Source of the DNA: Pectobacterium wasabiae CFBP 3304
GTDB lineage: Bacteria; Pseudomonadota; Gammaproteobacteria; Enterobacterales; Enterobacteriaceae
Length of the DNA: 64,000 bases
Assembly: GCF_001742185.1 (NCBI RefSeq)
Contig: NZ_CP015750.1
Span: forward strand, 2,356,001 to 2,420,000
Direction of reading: 5' to 3'
Shown: piece after piece, positions 38,363 through 48,189 of the stretch
Numbering within the stretch: the first letter of the stretch is position 1
How the letters are laid out: every line of letters starts with the position of its first letter
The notes under the pieces: generated by a model
Told to the model about the DNA's origin: nothing
The model's database searches: none
The model's input: the letters and a program-made list of their open reading frames with translations, nothing else
Program-made: the position numbers and the translations under genes

Positions 38363-39147
38363 CGACGGACTATCACGCATCCGATGCCCCTCTGCTCGAT
38401 GTGCAACACCTCACACATCTGTACGCGCCGGAAAAAGGCTTTCGCGATGTGTCGTTTCAACTGTGGCCGGGAGAGGTGTTAGGGATTGTTGGCGAATCGG
38501 GTTCAGGGAAGACGACGCTGCTGAATGCGATCTCTGCCCGTCTGGCACCGCAGGAAGGTGAGGTGATCTATCGCAACGCCGAGCAGCAGAGGCTCTCGAT
38601 CTATGACATCAGCGAACGGCAACGGCGAGCGCTGGTGCGAACTGAATGGGGAATTGTCTGGCAGCACCCGCTGGCAGGGTTACGCCCCACTGTATCGGCG
38701 GGCGGCAATATCGGCGAACGGCTTATGGCCATCGGTCATCGGCACTATGGCGATATCCGCAGTAAAGCGGTGCAGTGGATGGAGAACGTGGAACTACCCG
38801 AAAACCGTCTGGACGATCTTCCAACCACCTTTTCCGGTGGGATGCAGCAACGCCTTCAGATTGCACGCAATCTGGTTACCGCACCGCGGCTGATATTTAT
38901 GGATGAACCGACCGGTGGGTTAGACGTGTCGGTACAGGCGCGACTGCTCGATCTACTCAGGACGCTGGTTGTAGAGATGCAGCTTTCTGTCGTCATCGTG
39001 ACGCACGATCTCGGGGTTGCCCGTCTGCTGTCACATCGCTTGCTGGTGATGCAACGCGGGCGGGTAGTCGAACAGGGGTTAACGGACAGGGTGCTCGACG
39101 ATCCGAGTCATCCTTACACCCAGTTGCTCGTTTCTTCCATTCTGTAA
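38359..39147 (+). CDS. phnK: C-P lyase ABC-type subunit PhnK
   Basis: 262 residues, ABC ATPase fold: Walker A GESGSGKTT, signature FSGGMQQRLQIARNL, Walker B LIFMDEPTGGLDVS and the switch His in THDLGVA. PhnK binds the PhnGHIJ core complex rather than a membrane permease. ATG 38359 overlaps the phnJ stop (ATGA), preceded by AGGGAGGAG. Confidence 0.93.
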   Translation: MTTDYHASDAPLLDVQHLTHLYAPEKGFRDVSFQLWPGEVLGIVGESGSGKTTLLNAISARLAPQEGEVIYRNAEQQRLSIYDISERQRRALVRTEWGIVWQHPLAGLRPTVSAGGNIGERLMAIGHRHYGDIRSKAVQWMENVELPENRLDDLPTTFSGGMQQRLQIARNLVTAPRLIFMDEPTGGLDVSVQARLLDLLRTLVVEMQLSVVIVTHDLGVARLLSHRLLVMQRGRVVEQGLTDRVLDDPSHPYTQLLVSSIL

Positions 39148-39168
39148 ATCCAGCCAAAAGGACGCTTG

Positions 39169-39885
39169 ATGGATACTCAATTGCGCATCGAGAACGTTGA
39201 TAAAACGTTCGTGTTATATAACCAGCAGGGCACGCGACTGCCGGTTTTCCACGATATCAGTCTGTCCGTGAAAGAGGGGGAATGCGTGGCGCTGCACGGG
39301 CATTCCGGGAGTGGGAAATCCACGCTGCTACGTTCGCTGTACGGTAACTATAAGCCCGACGGTGGCCATATCTGGGTACGCCATCGCGAACGTTGGGTGG
39401 ATATCGTCAATGCGGACGCTCGCCATGTGTTGGAAATCCGTCGTGAAACGGTGGGCTGGGTAAGCCAGTTTCTGCGCGTTATTCCGCGTATTAGCACACT
39501 GAACGTGGTCATCCAGCCGTTACTGGAACGCGGCATGTCGCGTCAGGAAAGCGAGATACGCGCTGGCGAATTACTGACGCATCTGAACGTCCCTGAGCGG
39601 CTTTGGTCGCTCGCACCCGCCACCTTTTCTGGCGGTGAACAGCAGCGTATCAATATTGCTCGCGGATTTATTGGCGATTACCCGATTCTGTTGTTGGACG
39701 AACCAACGGCCTCGCTGGATGCTAAAAATCGACTGGCCGTCACACAGCTCATCGATGATGCAAAAAGCAAGGGGTGTGCTGTCGTCGGCATTTTTCACGA
39801 TGATGAAGTGCGCCAACATGTCGCCGATCGCCTTTATACGATGACAATGACTTCCCGCACTCAGGAGAACGTAAATGATCATTAA
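39169..39885 (+). CDS. phnL: C-P lyase ABC-type subunit PhnL
   Basis: 238 residues. Walker [10 protein letters not shown], signature [15 protein letters not shown], Walker [14 protein letters not shown]. PhnL is the second ABC subunit needed for phosphonate coupling to ribose triphosphate. ATG 39169 has AAAGGA upstream; a TTG at 39166 is also in frame. Its 3' end overlaps phnM by 11 bases. Confidence 0.93.
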   Translation: MDTQLRIENVDKTFVLYNQQGTRLPVFHDISLSVKEGECVALHGHSGSGKSTLLRSLYGNYKPDGGHIWVRHRERWVDIVNADARHVLEIRRETVGWVSQFLRVIPRISTLNVVIQPLLERGMSRQESEIRAGELLTHLNVPERLWSLAPATFSGGEQQRINIARGFIGDYPILLLDEPTASLDAKNRLAVTQLIDDAKSKGCAVVGIFHDDEVRQHVADRLYTMTMTSRTQENVNDH

Positions 39886-41011
39886 TAACGTCAATATGGT
39901 GCTCTCACAGGAAATCATTCATGGCTCATTGGAAGTGCGCAACGGCATCATTCACCACATCAGCGATAGGCCCAGCCGTCATCCCGGTGCGCTGGATGGT
40001 GAACAGGCCTGGCTTCTGCCGGGGCTTGTCGAGCTACATACGGATAATCTTGATAAATGTTTTACCCCGCGCCCCGGCGTTAACTGGCCCTCTGAGGCGG
40101 CGATGCGCAATCACGACGCGTTGATTATCTCCAGCGGGATCACTACCGTTCTGGATGCCGTTGCGGTTGGAGATGTACGCGATGGTGGGCATCGGCTTGA
40201 GAATCTGCTGCGTATGACGGATGCGGTGCTGTACAGCCAGCAACATGGCATCAATCGGGCCGATCATCATTTGCATCTGCGCTGCGAGCTACCGCATCAG
40301 GATACATTTCCCCTCTTTGAACAACTTGCGGGTATTCCACTGGTCGCGCTGGCATCATTAATGGATCACTCTCCGGGGCAGCGGCAATTTTCTTCCCAGG
40401 AGAAATATCATCAGTATTACAAAGGCAAGTATCACCTGAATGATGAACAAATGGCGGCGTTTGAAGAGGAGCAACTCGCTGGATCGCGCCGCTGGTCGCA
40501 GCCCAATCGGGAAGCGGTTGTCCATCTTTGTCACGAGAAAGGCATCACGCTAGCCAGCCATGACGATGCGACACCGGAACATATCGCCGAGTCCCACCAG
40601 CATCGTGTCGCTATTGCCGAATTCCCCACCACGGAGATCGCCGCACAGCAGGCGCATCGCGTCGGAATGAACGTACTGATGGGAGCGCCGAATGTCATCT
40701 GCGGCGGTTCTCATTCTGGCAATGTATCGGCACATCATCTGGCTACGCTTGGTGTGCTTCACATCCTGTCTTCGGACTATTATCCGGCCAGCCTGCTGGA
40801 GGCGGCGTTTATGATCGCAGAGGATGAGCGTAATGATTACGATCTGCCGCACGCGATTGCTCTTGTCAGTGGCAATCCGGCTCAGGTGCTGAAATTCAAC
40901 GATCGTGGCTGTATTGAAGAAGGACGGCGAGCCGACCTGCTACTCGTCAAACGGAACGCGCCGCAAATGAAGCTGATGCGGGTGTGGCGTCAGGGTGTTC
41001 GGGTATTCTGA
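39875..41011 (+). CDS. phnM: Ribose-phosphonate triphosphate diphosphatase PhnM
   Basis: 378-residue amidohydrolase that removes pyrophosphate from the 5-triphospho-ribosyl phosphonate. Motifs are [14 protein letters not shown] (metal site), [20 protein letters not shown] and [10 protein letters not shown]. The start ATG 39875 lies inside phnL, with CAGGAGAA upstream. It is very close to E. coli PhnM. Confidence 0.94.
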   Translation: MIINNVNMVLSQEIIHGSLEVRNGIIHHISDRPSRHPGALDGEQAWLLPGLVELHTDNLDKCFTPRPGVNWPSEAAMRNHDALIISSGITTVLDAVAVGDVRDGGHRLENLLRMTDAVLYSQQHGINRADHHLHLRCELPHQDTFPLFEQLAGIPLVALASLMDHSPGQRQFSSQEKYHQYYKGKYHLNDEQMAAFEEEQLAGSRRWSQPNREAVVHLCHEKGITLASHDDATPEHIAESHQHRVAIAEFPTTEIAAQQAHRVGMNVLMGAPNVICGGSHSGNVSAHHLATLGVLHILSSDYYPASLLEAAFMIAEDERNDYDLPHAIALVSGNPAQVLKFNDRGCIEEGRRADLLLVKRNAPQMKLMRVWRQGVRVF

Positions 41012-41013
41012 TT

Positions 41014-41580
41014 ATGACGAAACTCATCTACCTGATTGGCCCTTCCGGTGCAGGCAAAGACAGCCTGCTGCGGGCGATCCGCCAGTTGTCGCTGCCGCGC
41101 CTGCTGGTGGCGCACCGCTACATTACCCGCCCCGCAGAGATACAAGGAGAGAACCACATTGCACTCACCCCGGAGGAGTTTGCGAACCGCCAGCAGCTTG
41201 GCCTCTTCGCTCTCAGTTGGCAGGCGCATCAGTGCTATTACGGCATCGGGATAGAGATTGATGACTGGCTACAGCGGGGGAATGACGTCATCGTTAACGG
41301 TTCACGCGCTTACTTGGCTCAGGCGCGTGAACGCTACGGCAGTACGCTGTTTCCGATATGCCTGACCGTCTCCGAATCTGCACTGCGGCAGCGGCTACGC
41401 GCCAGAGGGCGAGAAAGTGAACAGCAAATTGCCACGCGCTTGCAGCGTGCCCAAGAAGAGCAGAGCCGCTTACAAAGCGATTGTGTTCTATTGAACAACG
41501 ACGGCGATCTGCAACACACCTTATCTGTCTTTCAGTCGCTGCTGCCGCTCGGCCGAGCTTGCGCAGCACATCGCGAATAA
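41014..41580 (+). CDS. phnN: Ribose 1,5-bisphosphokinase PhnN
   Basis: 188 residues, guanylate-kinase-like fold with Walker A GPSGAGKDS near the N-terminus and YITRPAE. Phosphorylates ribose 1,5-bisphosphate to PRPP, ending the C-P lyase salvage route. ATG 41014 is three bases after the phnM stop; the upstream extension of the frame lies inside phnM and is ignored. Confidence 0.92.
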   Translation: MTKLIYLIGPSGAGKDSLLRAIRQLSLPRLLVAHRYITRPAEIQGENHIALTPEEFANRQQLGLFALSWQAHQCYYGIGIEIDDWLQRGNDVIVNGSRAYLAQARERYGSTLFPICLTVSESALRQRLRARGRESEQQIATRLQRAQEEQSRLQSDCVLLNNDGDLQHTLSVFQSLLPLGRACAAHRE

Positions 41581-41606
41581 TAGTGCCGAATAGCAGGAGA
41601 AAGCCG

Positions 41607-42380
41607 ATGGTAGTGAATAATGACGGGATTGTTTTTCACTTTCTGGGAACCGGCGGCGCGCAGCAGGTTCCCGCATTTGGCTGTGAATGTGAGATTTGCC
41701 AGCAGGCGCAACGCGATGAAAGCAAACGGCGTCGAGCCTGCTGCGCGGCAATCACAACCAAAGACAGCGTCATCCTGATTGATGCCGGGTTGCCTGAGCT
41801 ATCGCCTTATCTGCTCCCCTATCCGCAACGACATATCCTGCTGACCCACTATCACATGGATCACGTTCAGGGATTATTTCCCCTGCGCTGGGGCTGCGGT
41901 AAGCCCATTCCGGTCTTTGGTCCACCTGATGAGGCGGGCTGCGACGACCTCTTTAAGCATCCGGGGATCCTACATTTTCAAAAGCCTCTGATGGTTTTCC
42001 AGCCCTTTGAACTGGACGGTATCAGGATCACGCCGGTTCCCTTAATCCATTCTAAATTGACTTACGGCTACCTCATCCAGACACCGACGCATACGCTGGC
42101 CTACCTGACCGACACCATCGGTCTACCGCCTGAAACTACTCAGTTTCTCTCAGCGCACTCGCTGGATTATGCGGTTGTCGATTGCAGCCATTCTCCCCAG
42201 ACGACGCCTCCACGTAACCACAATGATGTCACTCGCACATTGGAGATCTTTACCCAACTTAATCCTAAACAACTGTATCTGACCCACATCGGCCACGAAC
42301 TGGATCGCTGGCTCCAAACGCAAACGCTGCTGCCTGAGAATGTTCATGCTGCTTGTGATGGGGCTGAGTTGGGGTTGTAA
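41607..42380 (+). CDS. phnP: Cyclic ribose phosphate phosphodiesterase PhnP
   Basis: 257-residue metallo-beta-lactamase-fold phosphodiesterase that opens the cyclic phosphate released by PhnJ. The metal motif is LTHYHMDHVQGL (HxHxDH). The N-terminal CECEICQQA cysteines may bind a structural zinc. ATG 41607 has AGGAGAAAG upstream. It is the last gene of the operon; phnO and phnCDE are not present in the window. Confidence 0.92.
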   Translation: MVVNNDGIVFHFLGTGGAQQVPAFGCECEICQQAQRDESKRRRACCAAITTKDSVILIDAGLPELSPYLLPYPQRHILLTHYHMDHVQGLFPLRWGCGKPIPVFGPPDEAGCDDLFKHPGILHFQKPLMVFQPFELDGIRITPVPLIHSKLTYGYLIQTPTHTLAYLTDTIGLPPETTQFLSAHSLDYAVVDCSHSPQTTPPRNHNDVTRTLEIFTQLNPKQLYLTHIGHELDRWLQTQTLLPENVHAACDGAELGL

Positions 42381-42799
42381 GGATGGGGTCACCTATAACG
42401 CTCATTGCTCCACATATCGCGGCGCTAAAATCTGACATGCCGATTGCCTTGCACTGCTGAGACCCGCGCGACGGGTGCATGTGGGTGTCGGATCGTCATG
42501 GCCTGCGCTTTATCCTGAACGGCGAAATTTCACTCTTTATTCACTACATTGAAATAATTATCTAATGAAAATATTTAAAATCAAATAATAATAAAATAAA
42601 TATTTTGAGAAAATTACTGACGTGAAAATTTATATTTTATAAGTTAATGAACATGGCTAGTGGACACTAGCAGTTTGTGCGCTTTGCTAAAAAAAACTTG
42701 AGATTGATCTGATTGTTATTTTAAATTTTGTTTAAGTGATATATCATCCGGCACGGAAAAGCGGCAATAATAAAAAACTTAATGGATTATGATTAAAAA
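42381..42799. other. Intergenic region before the exopolysaccharide operon
   Basis: 419 bases. The first ~150 bases have normal composition but no recognisable gene. The rest is AT-rich and probably holds the operon promoter. I looked for a JUMPstart/ops element (GGCGGTAGCGTG) and did not see one. Confidence 0.5.
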
Positions 42800-44206
42800 G
42801 TGTCTACTAATCAGATAAACATTTCCTATGGGAATGACTTTTTTGTTATTAAATTGATGGACTTTTTATCAATTAATTTAGCATTAATAGTCAGCGCTAG
42901 GCTATTTTTGATGGGCGATTTCGATGATGTAATTATAATTAGCCTGCTATTCTCAACCTCTTTTTTACTTATTGGAGAATATACCGGGCTATATCACCAT
43001 AGTCTTAAAAATATGCAGCCTGGTGGGCGGCGAAGACTGTGGGGATCCGCATTATTGTCGGTCATCTTTGTGGAGGCGGTCAGGAATTATACCGGTGCGC
43101 TGTATTCGCTGGGTCTATTGCATCAACTCGATAATATATATTTTTCCGCAATGCTGTACTGGTATATTCTTTCGCTATGTAGTCTCTATATTACGCGTTT
43201 AATTACGTTTAAATTTACGACTAAAAAGCGGATGCGAATTGCTATTGTGGGATTAACGCCCGGTGGGTTAGCGGCGGAAAAAGCATTGCTTAAAGAGTAT
43301 GCCAACATGCAGTTAGAATTGGCTTTTTACGACGATCGTAGCCCATCCCGTTGTGGCTATCTGTATAAGAGCCAATTTAAAGGCAAAGTGAGCGAGCTGG
43401 TTGAAGACGCTAAAGCGGGCAGAGTGGATGAGATTTATATTGCGCTGCCAATGGTTGCGCTACAACGCATTCGTTATTTTCTGTCGATGATGTCCGATAC
43501 GACGGTAGATACCTACATCATTCCCGATCTTTATTCCTACAGCTCATACGTATCGCAGTTTCGCTCTATCAATAATATTCAGACTATCAGTATTTTCAGA
43601 TCGCCGTTTGATGGTATTGGCTCGGTGATTAAGCGCGTTGAGGATTTAGTGATTGGCGGCGTTATTACGCTGATGATTTCGCCATTGCTGCTGGTGATTG
43701 CTATTGGTATCAAACTGACGTCACGGGGGCCGGTGTTATTCAAGCAGGATCGTTACGGCCTGAGTGGCAACAAAATCAAAGTGTGGAAATTCCGCTCGAT
43801 GCATGTGATGGAAAACGCCGGCGTTGTGACGCAGGCGACTAAAAACGATCCGCGCGTTACGCGTTTTGGCGCATTTTTACGCCGCACGTCGCTGGATGAA
43901 CTGCCGCAATTTTTCAATGTATTACAAGGGACGATGTCGATTATTGGCCCGCGTCCTCATGCCGTCGTACATAACGAGCAGTATCGCCAGCTCGTCGAAA
44001 ATTACATGATTCGCCATAAAGTGAAGCCTGGAATTTCAGGCTTGGCGCAGGTTAATGGTTATCGCGGCGAAGTGGATACCCTCGATAAAATGGAAAAACG
44101 GGTTCACTACGATATTGCCTATATTCAGAGCTGGTCCTTTTGGTTGGATATCAAAATTATCTTTAGAACCATTTTCAAAGGCTTTATCGGTGAAAATGCG
44201 TACTAA
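42800..44206 (+). CDS. Polyprenyl-phosphate sugar-1-phosphate transferase (WcaJ/WbaP type)
   Basis: Starts exopolysaccharide repeat-unit synthesis by moving a hexose-1-phosphate to undecaprenyl phosphate. 468 residues: N-terminal membrane helices (residues 20-130), a CoA-binding-like middle domain, and the C-terminal catalytic domain with KFRSMHVMENA, RRTSLDELPQFFNVLQGTMS and GPRPHAVVHNEQY. The start is GTG 42800; no strong ribosome binding site is visible. It is the first gene of a twelve-gene plus-strand operon. The sugar (glucose or galactose) cannot be told from sequence alone. Confidence 0.88.
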   Translation: MSTNQINISYGNDFFVIKLMDFLSINLALIVSARLFLMGDFDDVIIISLLFSTSFLLIGEYTGLYHHSLKNMQPGGRRRLWGSALLSVIFVEAVRNYTGALYSLGLLHQLDNIYFSAMLYWYILSLCSLYITRLITFKFTTKKRMRIAIVGLTPGGLAAEKALLKEYANMQLELAFYDDRSPSRCGYLYKSQFKGKVSELVEDAKAGRVDEIYIALPMVALQRIRYFLSMMSDTTVDTYIIPDLYSYSSYVSQFRSINNIQTISIFRSPFDGIGSVIKRVEDLVIGGVITLMISPLLLVIAIGIKLTSRGPVLFKQDRYGLSGNKIKVWKFRSMHVMENAGVVTQATKNDPRVTRFGAFLRRTSLDELPQFFNVLQGTMSIIGPRPHAVVHNEQYRQLVENYMIRHKVKPGISGLAQVNGYRGEVDTLDKMEKRVHYDIAYIQSWSFWLDIKIIFRTIFKGFIGENAY

Positions 44207-45482
44207 ATTGATCATTGCCGCCGGAATGATCATCCCCCATCCCTCTTGGGCTGACCTGATACCAAAATCGCATATCGGCGTCGCCGGTATTGATTTTCAA
44301 AGCCAGGTGGGTCTGGACTATGGGCATGAGAATAACGTGACCTATCAGGCTGACGATCAGGATACGGTGAGTTCTAATTTTCAGAGCATCAGGCCAATAA
44401 TTAAGGCCATTGGCGCGCGTTATCAGGATCAATATCTGTTGATGTATTCCGGTGATTATCGTCGTTACTACAGCGATCCGGCGGATAATTACACCGACCA
44501 TGTCTTTCGCTTTAATGGCGCATGGCGCTACGGGTTGAGGCATGGATTAACGCTCAGTCTTGAGGAGGCGCTTGGGCATGAAGTGCGCGGGCGCGGTATT
44601 ACCGAAGGTTTTCGACCACAACAGTTCAGCGATTTCGGTATCCATTCGCCGCTGAGTACCGCACTTTTCAACAGTGAATTACGTTATAGCTATGGCGCGC
44701 TGAAAGGGCGCGGTAAAGCTGACGTCGCGCTGCTGTTTAGAAAACTGCGGTTAGGCCGAACGGAGAATATTAAAAATACCAATATTGATTTTTATAACTA
44801 TGTTCTTGGGCAGGAATGGCACGAGAACGGTTTGATCGCCGAATTATCTGATCAATACACGTCGGCAACGCGTTTTCGCTACCGTTTTATTGGTAATCAG
44901 CGGCGTTATGAAATCGATCCGCAAAAAGATAATGATGAATATTATCTGGAATACGGCATTAAATCGCAGCTTACGGGAAAAACCGGTATTGATGCCAATG
45001 TGTCCTGGCTATACAAGACATTCGATAATAACCCGAACGCCAGGAATTTTAGCGGGGTAAACTGGGATATTCAGACGGAGTGGAAACCACTTAAACAATC
45101 CGTTTTTACCGTACATACGTCGCAGCATATCAAAGACCCGTCAGAAATCGGCGGCTATATCCTGGCTTCTCAATACGGCATCTCTTATCAGCATTTTTGG
45201 CTCGTCGATCGTTTCTCCACCACGTTTGACTATTCATACCTGACGGACGTTTACAAGAATTACCCGCGAGATCGTAAAGACAGAAACAGGGGGGTCACAT
45301 TCGCCATGAGTTATAACTTCAGGCCCTCTATTAACGTTGAATTAAAGTATCAACTGAACACGCTACGTTCCAATCAAGATAGCGATTCTTTTTTTATTGG
45401 CCCTAACGGCGATCGCCAGGTCGTTAGAATGCTGGGCCGTGATAACTCTCTGATTATGTTTACGGCTAAGGTACAGATCTAA
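44190..45482 (+). CDS. Outer-membrane beta-barrel polysaccharide protein (EpsL/VpsM-like)
   Basis: 430 residues from GTG 44190 (AAAGG about 8 bases upstream); ATG 44196 is nearly equivalent. A signal peptide (LIIAAGMIIPHPSWA) is followed by alternating beta-strand sequence rich in aromatic residues, with many Y-x-Y and F-R-Y patterns and a C-terminal strand ending MFTAKVQI. The type matches outer-membrane barrels of Wzx/Wzy-type exopolysaccharide loci such as EpsL/VpsM. It overlaps the upstream gene by 17 bases and is followed by the Wza-like lipoprotein. It is a plausible export pore or scaffold. Confidence 0.75.
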   Translation: MKMRTKLIIAAGMIIPHPSWADLIPKSHIGVAGIDFQSQVGLDYGHENNVTYQADDQDTVSSNFQSIRPIIKAIGARYQDQYLLMYSGDYRRYYSDPADNYTDHVFRFNGAWRYGLRHGLTLSLEEALGHEVRGRGITEGFRPQQFSDFGIHSPLSTALFNSELRYSYGALKGRGKADVALLFRKLRLGRTENIKNTNIDFYNYVLGQEWHENGLIAELSDQYTSATRFRYRFIGNQRRYEIDPQKDNDEYYLEYGIKSQLTGKTGIDANVSWLYKTFDNNPNARNFSGVNWDIQTEWKPLKQSVFTVHTSQHIKDPSEIGGYILASQYGISYQHFWLVDRFSTTFDYSYLTDVYKNYPRDRKDRNRGVTFAMSYNFRPSINVELKYQLNTLRSNQDSDSFFIGPNGDRQVVRMLGRDNSLIMFTAKVQI

Positions 45483-45483
45483 C

Positions 45484-46041
45484 GTGAAAATAATAAAACT
45501 GTGCATTTTTCTGTGCCTCAGCGTCTGGCTGGTGGGATGCTCCCTGTCGAGCCAACGGCAAATGGACAACCCTGAAAGCGAAACCACCGGTTATCAGTTA
45601 GATGAAGGCGATGCTGTAAATATTCTGGTGTACGGCGAGCCGGAGATGACGATGAAGTTCATGCTGGATAAAAGCGGCGCGATTACCTTCCCCTACATTG
45701 GTCAACTGGTGCTGAAAGGGAAAACACCAGAGCAGGTGGGTGAGGAGTTGGCTAATCGCCTGCGCGGCGACTATCTGCAAAATCCGATGGTGACGGTCAG
45801 CGTCGCCGAGTTCCGGAAATTCTATATCACCGGTGAAGTCGAGAAACCGAACGGGTATGCCTACGAGCCGGGCTTAACCGTTGAAAAAGCGCTGGCGTTA
45901 GCCGGCGGGTTTACCGATCGCGCAGACCGCAAGGATGTAGGTATTCGTCTGTCGAATAGCAATCAACTGATTGAAAATGTTGATGTAAGGCGCGTCGTTC
46001 ATCCGGGCGACACCGTGATTGTCGGTATGAGCTTTTTCTGA
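45484..46041 (+). CDS. Polysaccharide export lipoprotein (short Wza/GumB-like)
   Basis: 185 residues with a lipobox (LSVWLVGCSL, Cys near 19), a Poly_export domain (YQLDEGDAVNILVYGEPE, DKSGAITFPYIGQL) and one SLBB-like domain (FYITGEVEKPNGYAYEPGLT). At about half the length of Wza, it lacks the extra SLBB repeat and the C-terminal helix that forms the Wza outer-membrane pore. It resembles GumB/VpsN-type proteins that work with a separate barrel, here the preceding gene. The start is GTG 45484. Confidence 0.87.
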   Translation: MKIIKLCIFLCLSVWLVGCSLSSQRQMDNPESETTGYQLDEGDAVNILVYGEPEMTMKFMLDKSGAITFPYIGQLVLKGKTPEQVGEELANRLRGDYLQNPMVTVSVAEFRKFYITGEVEKPNGYAYEPGLTVEKALALAGGFTDRADRKDVGIRLSNSNQLIENVDVRRVVHPGDTVIVGMSFF

Positions 46042-46043
46042 CC

Positions 46044-48176
46044 ATGAGTTTATCTATCGTGGAAAATGGCAGAAAACTGGAAAGCACCATCGATTTCTCC
46101 AGGTTTGCCCAAGAGATCAAACAGAACGGCTGGAAGATCATGCTGGCTTGCCTGATTGTGGCGGTAGTGGCTTACCCGCTGATTAGCATGATCACGCCCA
46201 AATATGTGTCGACCGCAACGGTACTGCTTAAAGCGCAACAGGATAACGTTTCGCCTTTGCCGCAGGTCGATGGTTATGATTCCACCCGTAGCGGCTATTA
46301 CGAAACCCAGTATGCGTTGATGCAGTCGCGTATTGTGCTGGAACAAGCCGTGCGGGACATCAAGCTGGATCAAAACCCGGCGTTTAACGGCGATACAGAC
46401 AAAAACGCGGATCACCGTGGCGATGAGCAACAGCGGGTCGATCACGCGCTGGATACGATAGTGAAAAATCTCACTATCACCGGTGTTCGCACCACGCACC
46501 TCGCCACTATCTCATATGAATCGGCGTCGCCTGAGCTGGCGGCCAACATCGCTAACGGCGCGGCGCAGGCATTTATTGACTATACGGCCAGGCAAAAGCA
46601 CCTCAAGACACTGAAAGCCAAAGCGTTGAATCAAAAACAGATGGAAGAGGTGTGGCAGCAAGTCGTCGAGCAACAGGCCGCTATCGACCAGTTTCTTAAG
46701 AAAGAAGGGCTGCTGACTTTCCGCGGTGTAGATGGCTTCGAAACTGAACAACTGGGGATCGTCACCACCAAGTTAGCGGATGCCACCCAGCGTCGTATCA
46801 GGGCGGAAACGAACTACAACAGCGTGCGTTTGAACGTGGGTACGTCGCTGGAAAACATCATTTCTTTGCCTGATATTTCTAATCATGCCCAAATTCAGGA
46901 TTTGCGCATTGCGCTGATTCAGACTCGGCGTTCTTTATACGAGTTACGGAAACGCTACGGGCTGAAGCATACCAAAATTTTAGAAGCCGAAGCCCAGGTT
47001 CAGGCGATTGAAGAGCAGACCCACACCGTGTTACTTGAACTGAAAACGGGGCTGAATAAGCAGTATCAGGCGGCGTTGAGGGATGAAACATATTATCAGC
47101 AACTGCTGGAGCAACAGAAAGCGGATTTCCAAACGCTGGCGTCTAAACGTGATGAATACAACAACCTGACCACCGCGCTGGATAAAACAAAAGAGCTGTA
47201 TAAGGCGCTCTATCAGCGCACCAAAGAGCAGACGCTGGCGGGTAACTATTTAGAGCCGGACGCGATACTTTACGACCCTGCCGTGCTGGCTGACCACCCG
47301 TCGAAACCCAATAAAGCGATGCTGCTGGTGATGGTTGTCATGCTAACCCTGATTTTTTCGGTGGTTTACTTCATCGTGAGAGCCGCGCTGGATAATTCAA
47401 TCAACAGTATCAGCCAGATGAAAAAGCGCTTGAATGTGGTGCCGGTGGGGGAAATTCGCACCCTCGCCAGTGGCGTGGAGCGCTCAAAGGTTGTGCGTTT
47501 GATCACTACAGCGCCGCTGGACGCCGATATTGTCCATAGCATGCGAACCCACATTTTGTTATCGCATCCATCCTGCCAGGCTATTGCCATCAATTCGGCA
47601 GAGCATGGCGAAGGGCGATCGTTGCTGGCGCATTTGCTGGCGACATCTTTCAGCACTGACCAAAAAACGCTGCTTATCGACCTGGATTTCTTTAACGACG
47701 ACGGGCTGACGCAAGACCTGGCATCCCCTTCCGCTATTGGTGTGGCGGACCTGCTGCAAGGGCAATCACCGTTGGATGCTGCACTGGTGACAATCAGTGA
47801 AAATTTAAGCTTCCTGCCGCGTGGCAATGCCGTGATGTCTTCTTTGCTGATGCTGTCGTCCGAGCATGTCGTGACGTTGATGGCCGAGCTGAGAACACGC
47901 TATCAGCGAATTATCGTTGACGTAGCCGCAGTGAATCAAACGCAGGATAGTCAACTCATTAGCCGGGTAATCGACGGGGTGGTTTTTGTGCTGAAAGCCG
48001 GCGAGTGGCGTGCGGGCGATGTGCTTAATGCCATTGAGAAAGTTAAACAGCACCGCGCGGTGCTGATTGGCGCGGTAATGAATCGGGTTGCGGATAAAAA
48101 CCTCGAAACCAAAGAGGGGATACGTTCCCTGAACCATCGCATGAATGCGCTAATCAACAGTACCGGTCACCTGTGA
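46044..48176 (+). CDS. Wzc/GumC-like polysaccharide copolymerase with degenerate ATPase domain
   Basis: 710 residues. A Wzz-type N-terminal domain has a membrane helix near 32-50, a long periplasmic coiled coil (residues 150-400), a PNKP-type second helix (about 420-445, after HPSKPNKA) and a cytoplasmic BY-kinase-like domain (about 500-690). In that domain the Walker A reads AEHGEGRSLL rather than GEGKST/S, and Walker A' reads LLIDLDFF rather than LLIDADLR. The C-terminus (SLNHRMNALINSTGHL) has no tyrosine cluster. It probably controls chain length and export but is doubtful as a tyrosine kinase. Confidence 0.87.
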   Translation: MSLSIVENGRKLESTIDFSRFAQEIKQNGWKIMLACLIVAVVAYPLISMITPKYVSTATVLLKAQQDNVSPLPQVDGYDSTRSGYYETQYALMQSRIVLEQAVRDIKLDQNPAFNGDTDKNADHRGDEQQRVDHALDTIVKNLTITGVRTTHLATISYESASPELAANIANGAAQAFIDYTARQKHLKTLKAKALNQKQMEEVWQQVVEQQAAIDQFLKKEGLLTFRGVDGFETEQLGIVTTKLADATQRRIRAETNYNSVRLNVGTSLENIISLPDISNHAQIQDLRIALIQTRRSLYELRKRYGLKHTKILEAEAQVQAIEEQTHTVLLELKTGLNKQYQAALRDETYYQQLLEQQKADFQTLASKRDEYNNLTTALDKTKELYKALYQRTKEQTLAGNYLEPDAILYDPAVLADHPSKPNKAMLLVMVVMLTLIFSVVYFIVRAALDNSINSISQMKKRLNVVPVGEIRTLASGVERSKVVRLITTAPLDADIVHSMRTHILLSHPSCQAIAINSAEHGEGRSLLAHLLATSFSTDQKTLLIDLDFFNDDGLTQDLASPSAIGVADLLQGQSPLDAALVTISENLSFLPRGNAVMSSLLMLSSEHVVTLMAELRTRYQRIIVDVAAVNQTQDSQLISRVIDGVVFVLKAGEWRAGDVLNAIEKVKQHRAVLIGAVMNRVADKNLETKEGIRSLNHRMNALINSTGHL

Positions 48177-48189
48177 GTGTATTTGAAAG

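Noticed and set aside
42381..42799. JUMPstart/ops element before the EPS operon
   Set aside because: No GGCGGTAGCGTG-like core found. A GGTAGCGTG lies at about 56500, after the operon, and is probably chance.
46044..48176. Active BY-kinase annotation
   Set aside because: Walker A lysine replaced by Arg and no tyrosine cluster, so the name kinase was not used.
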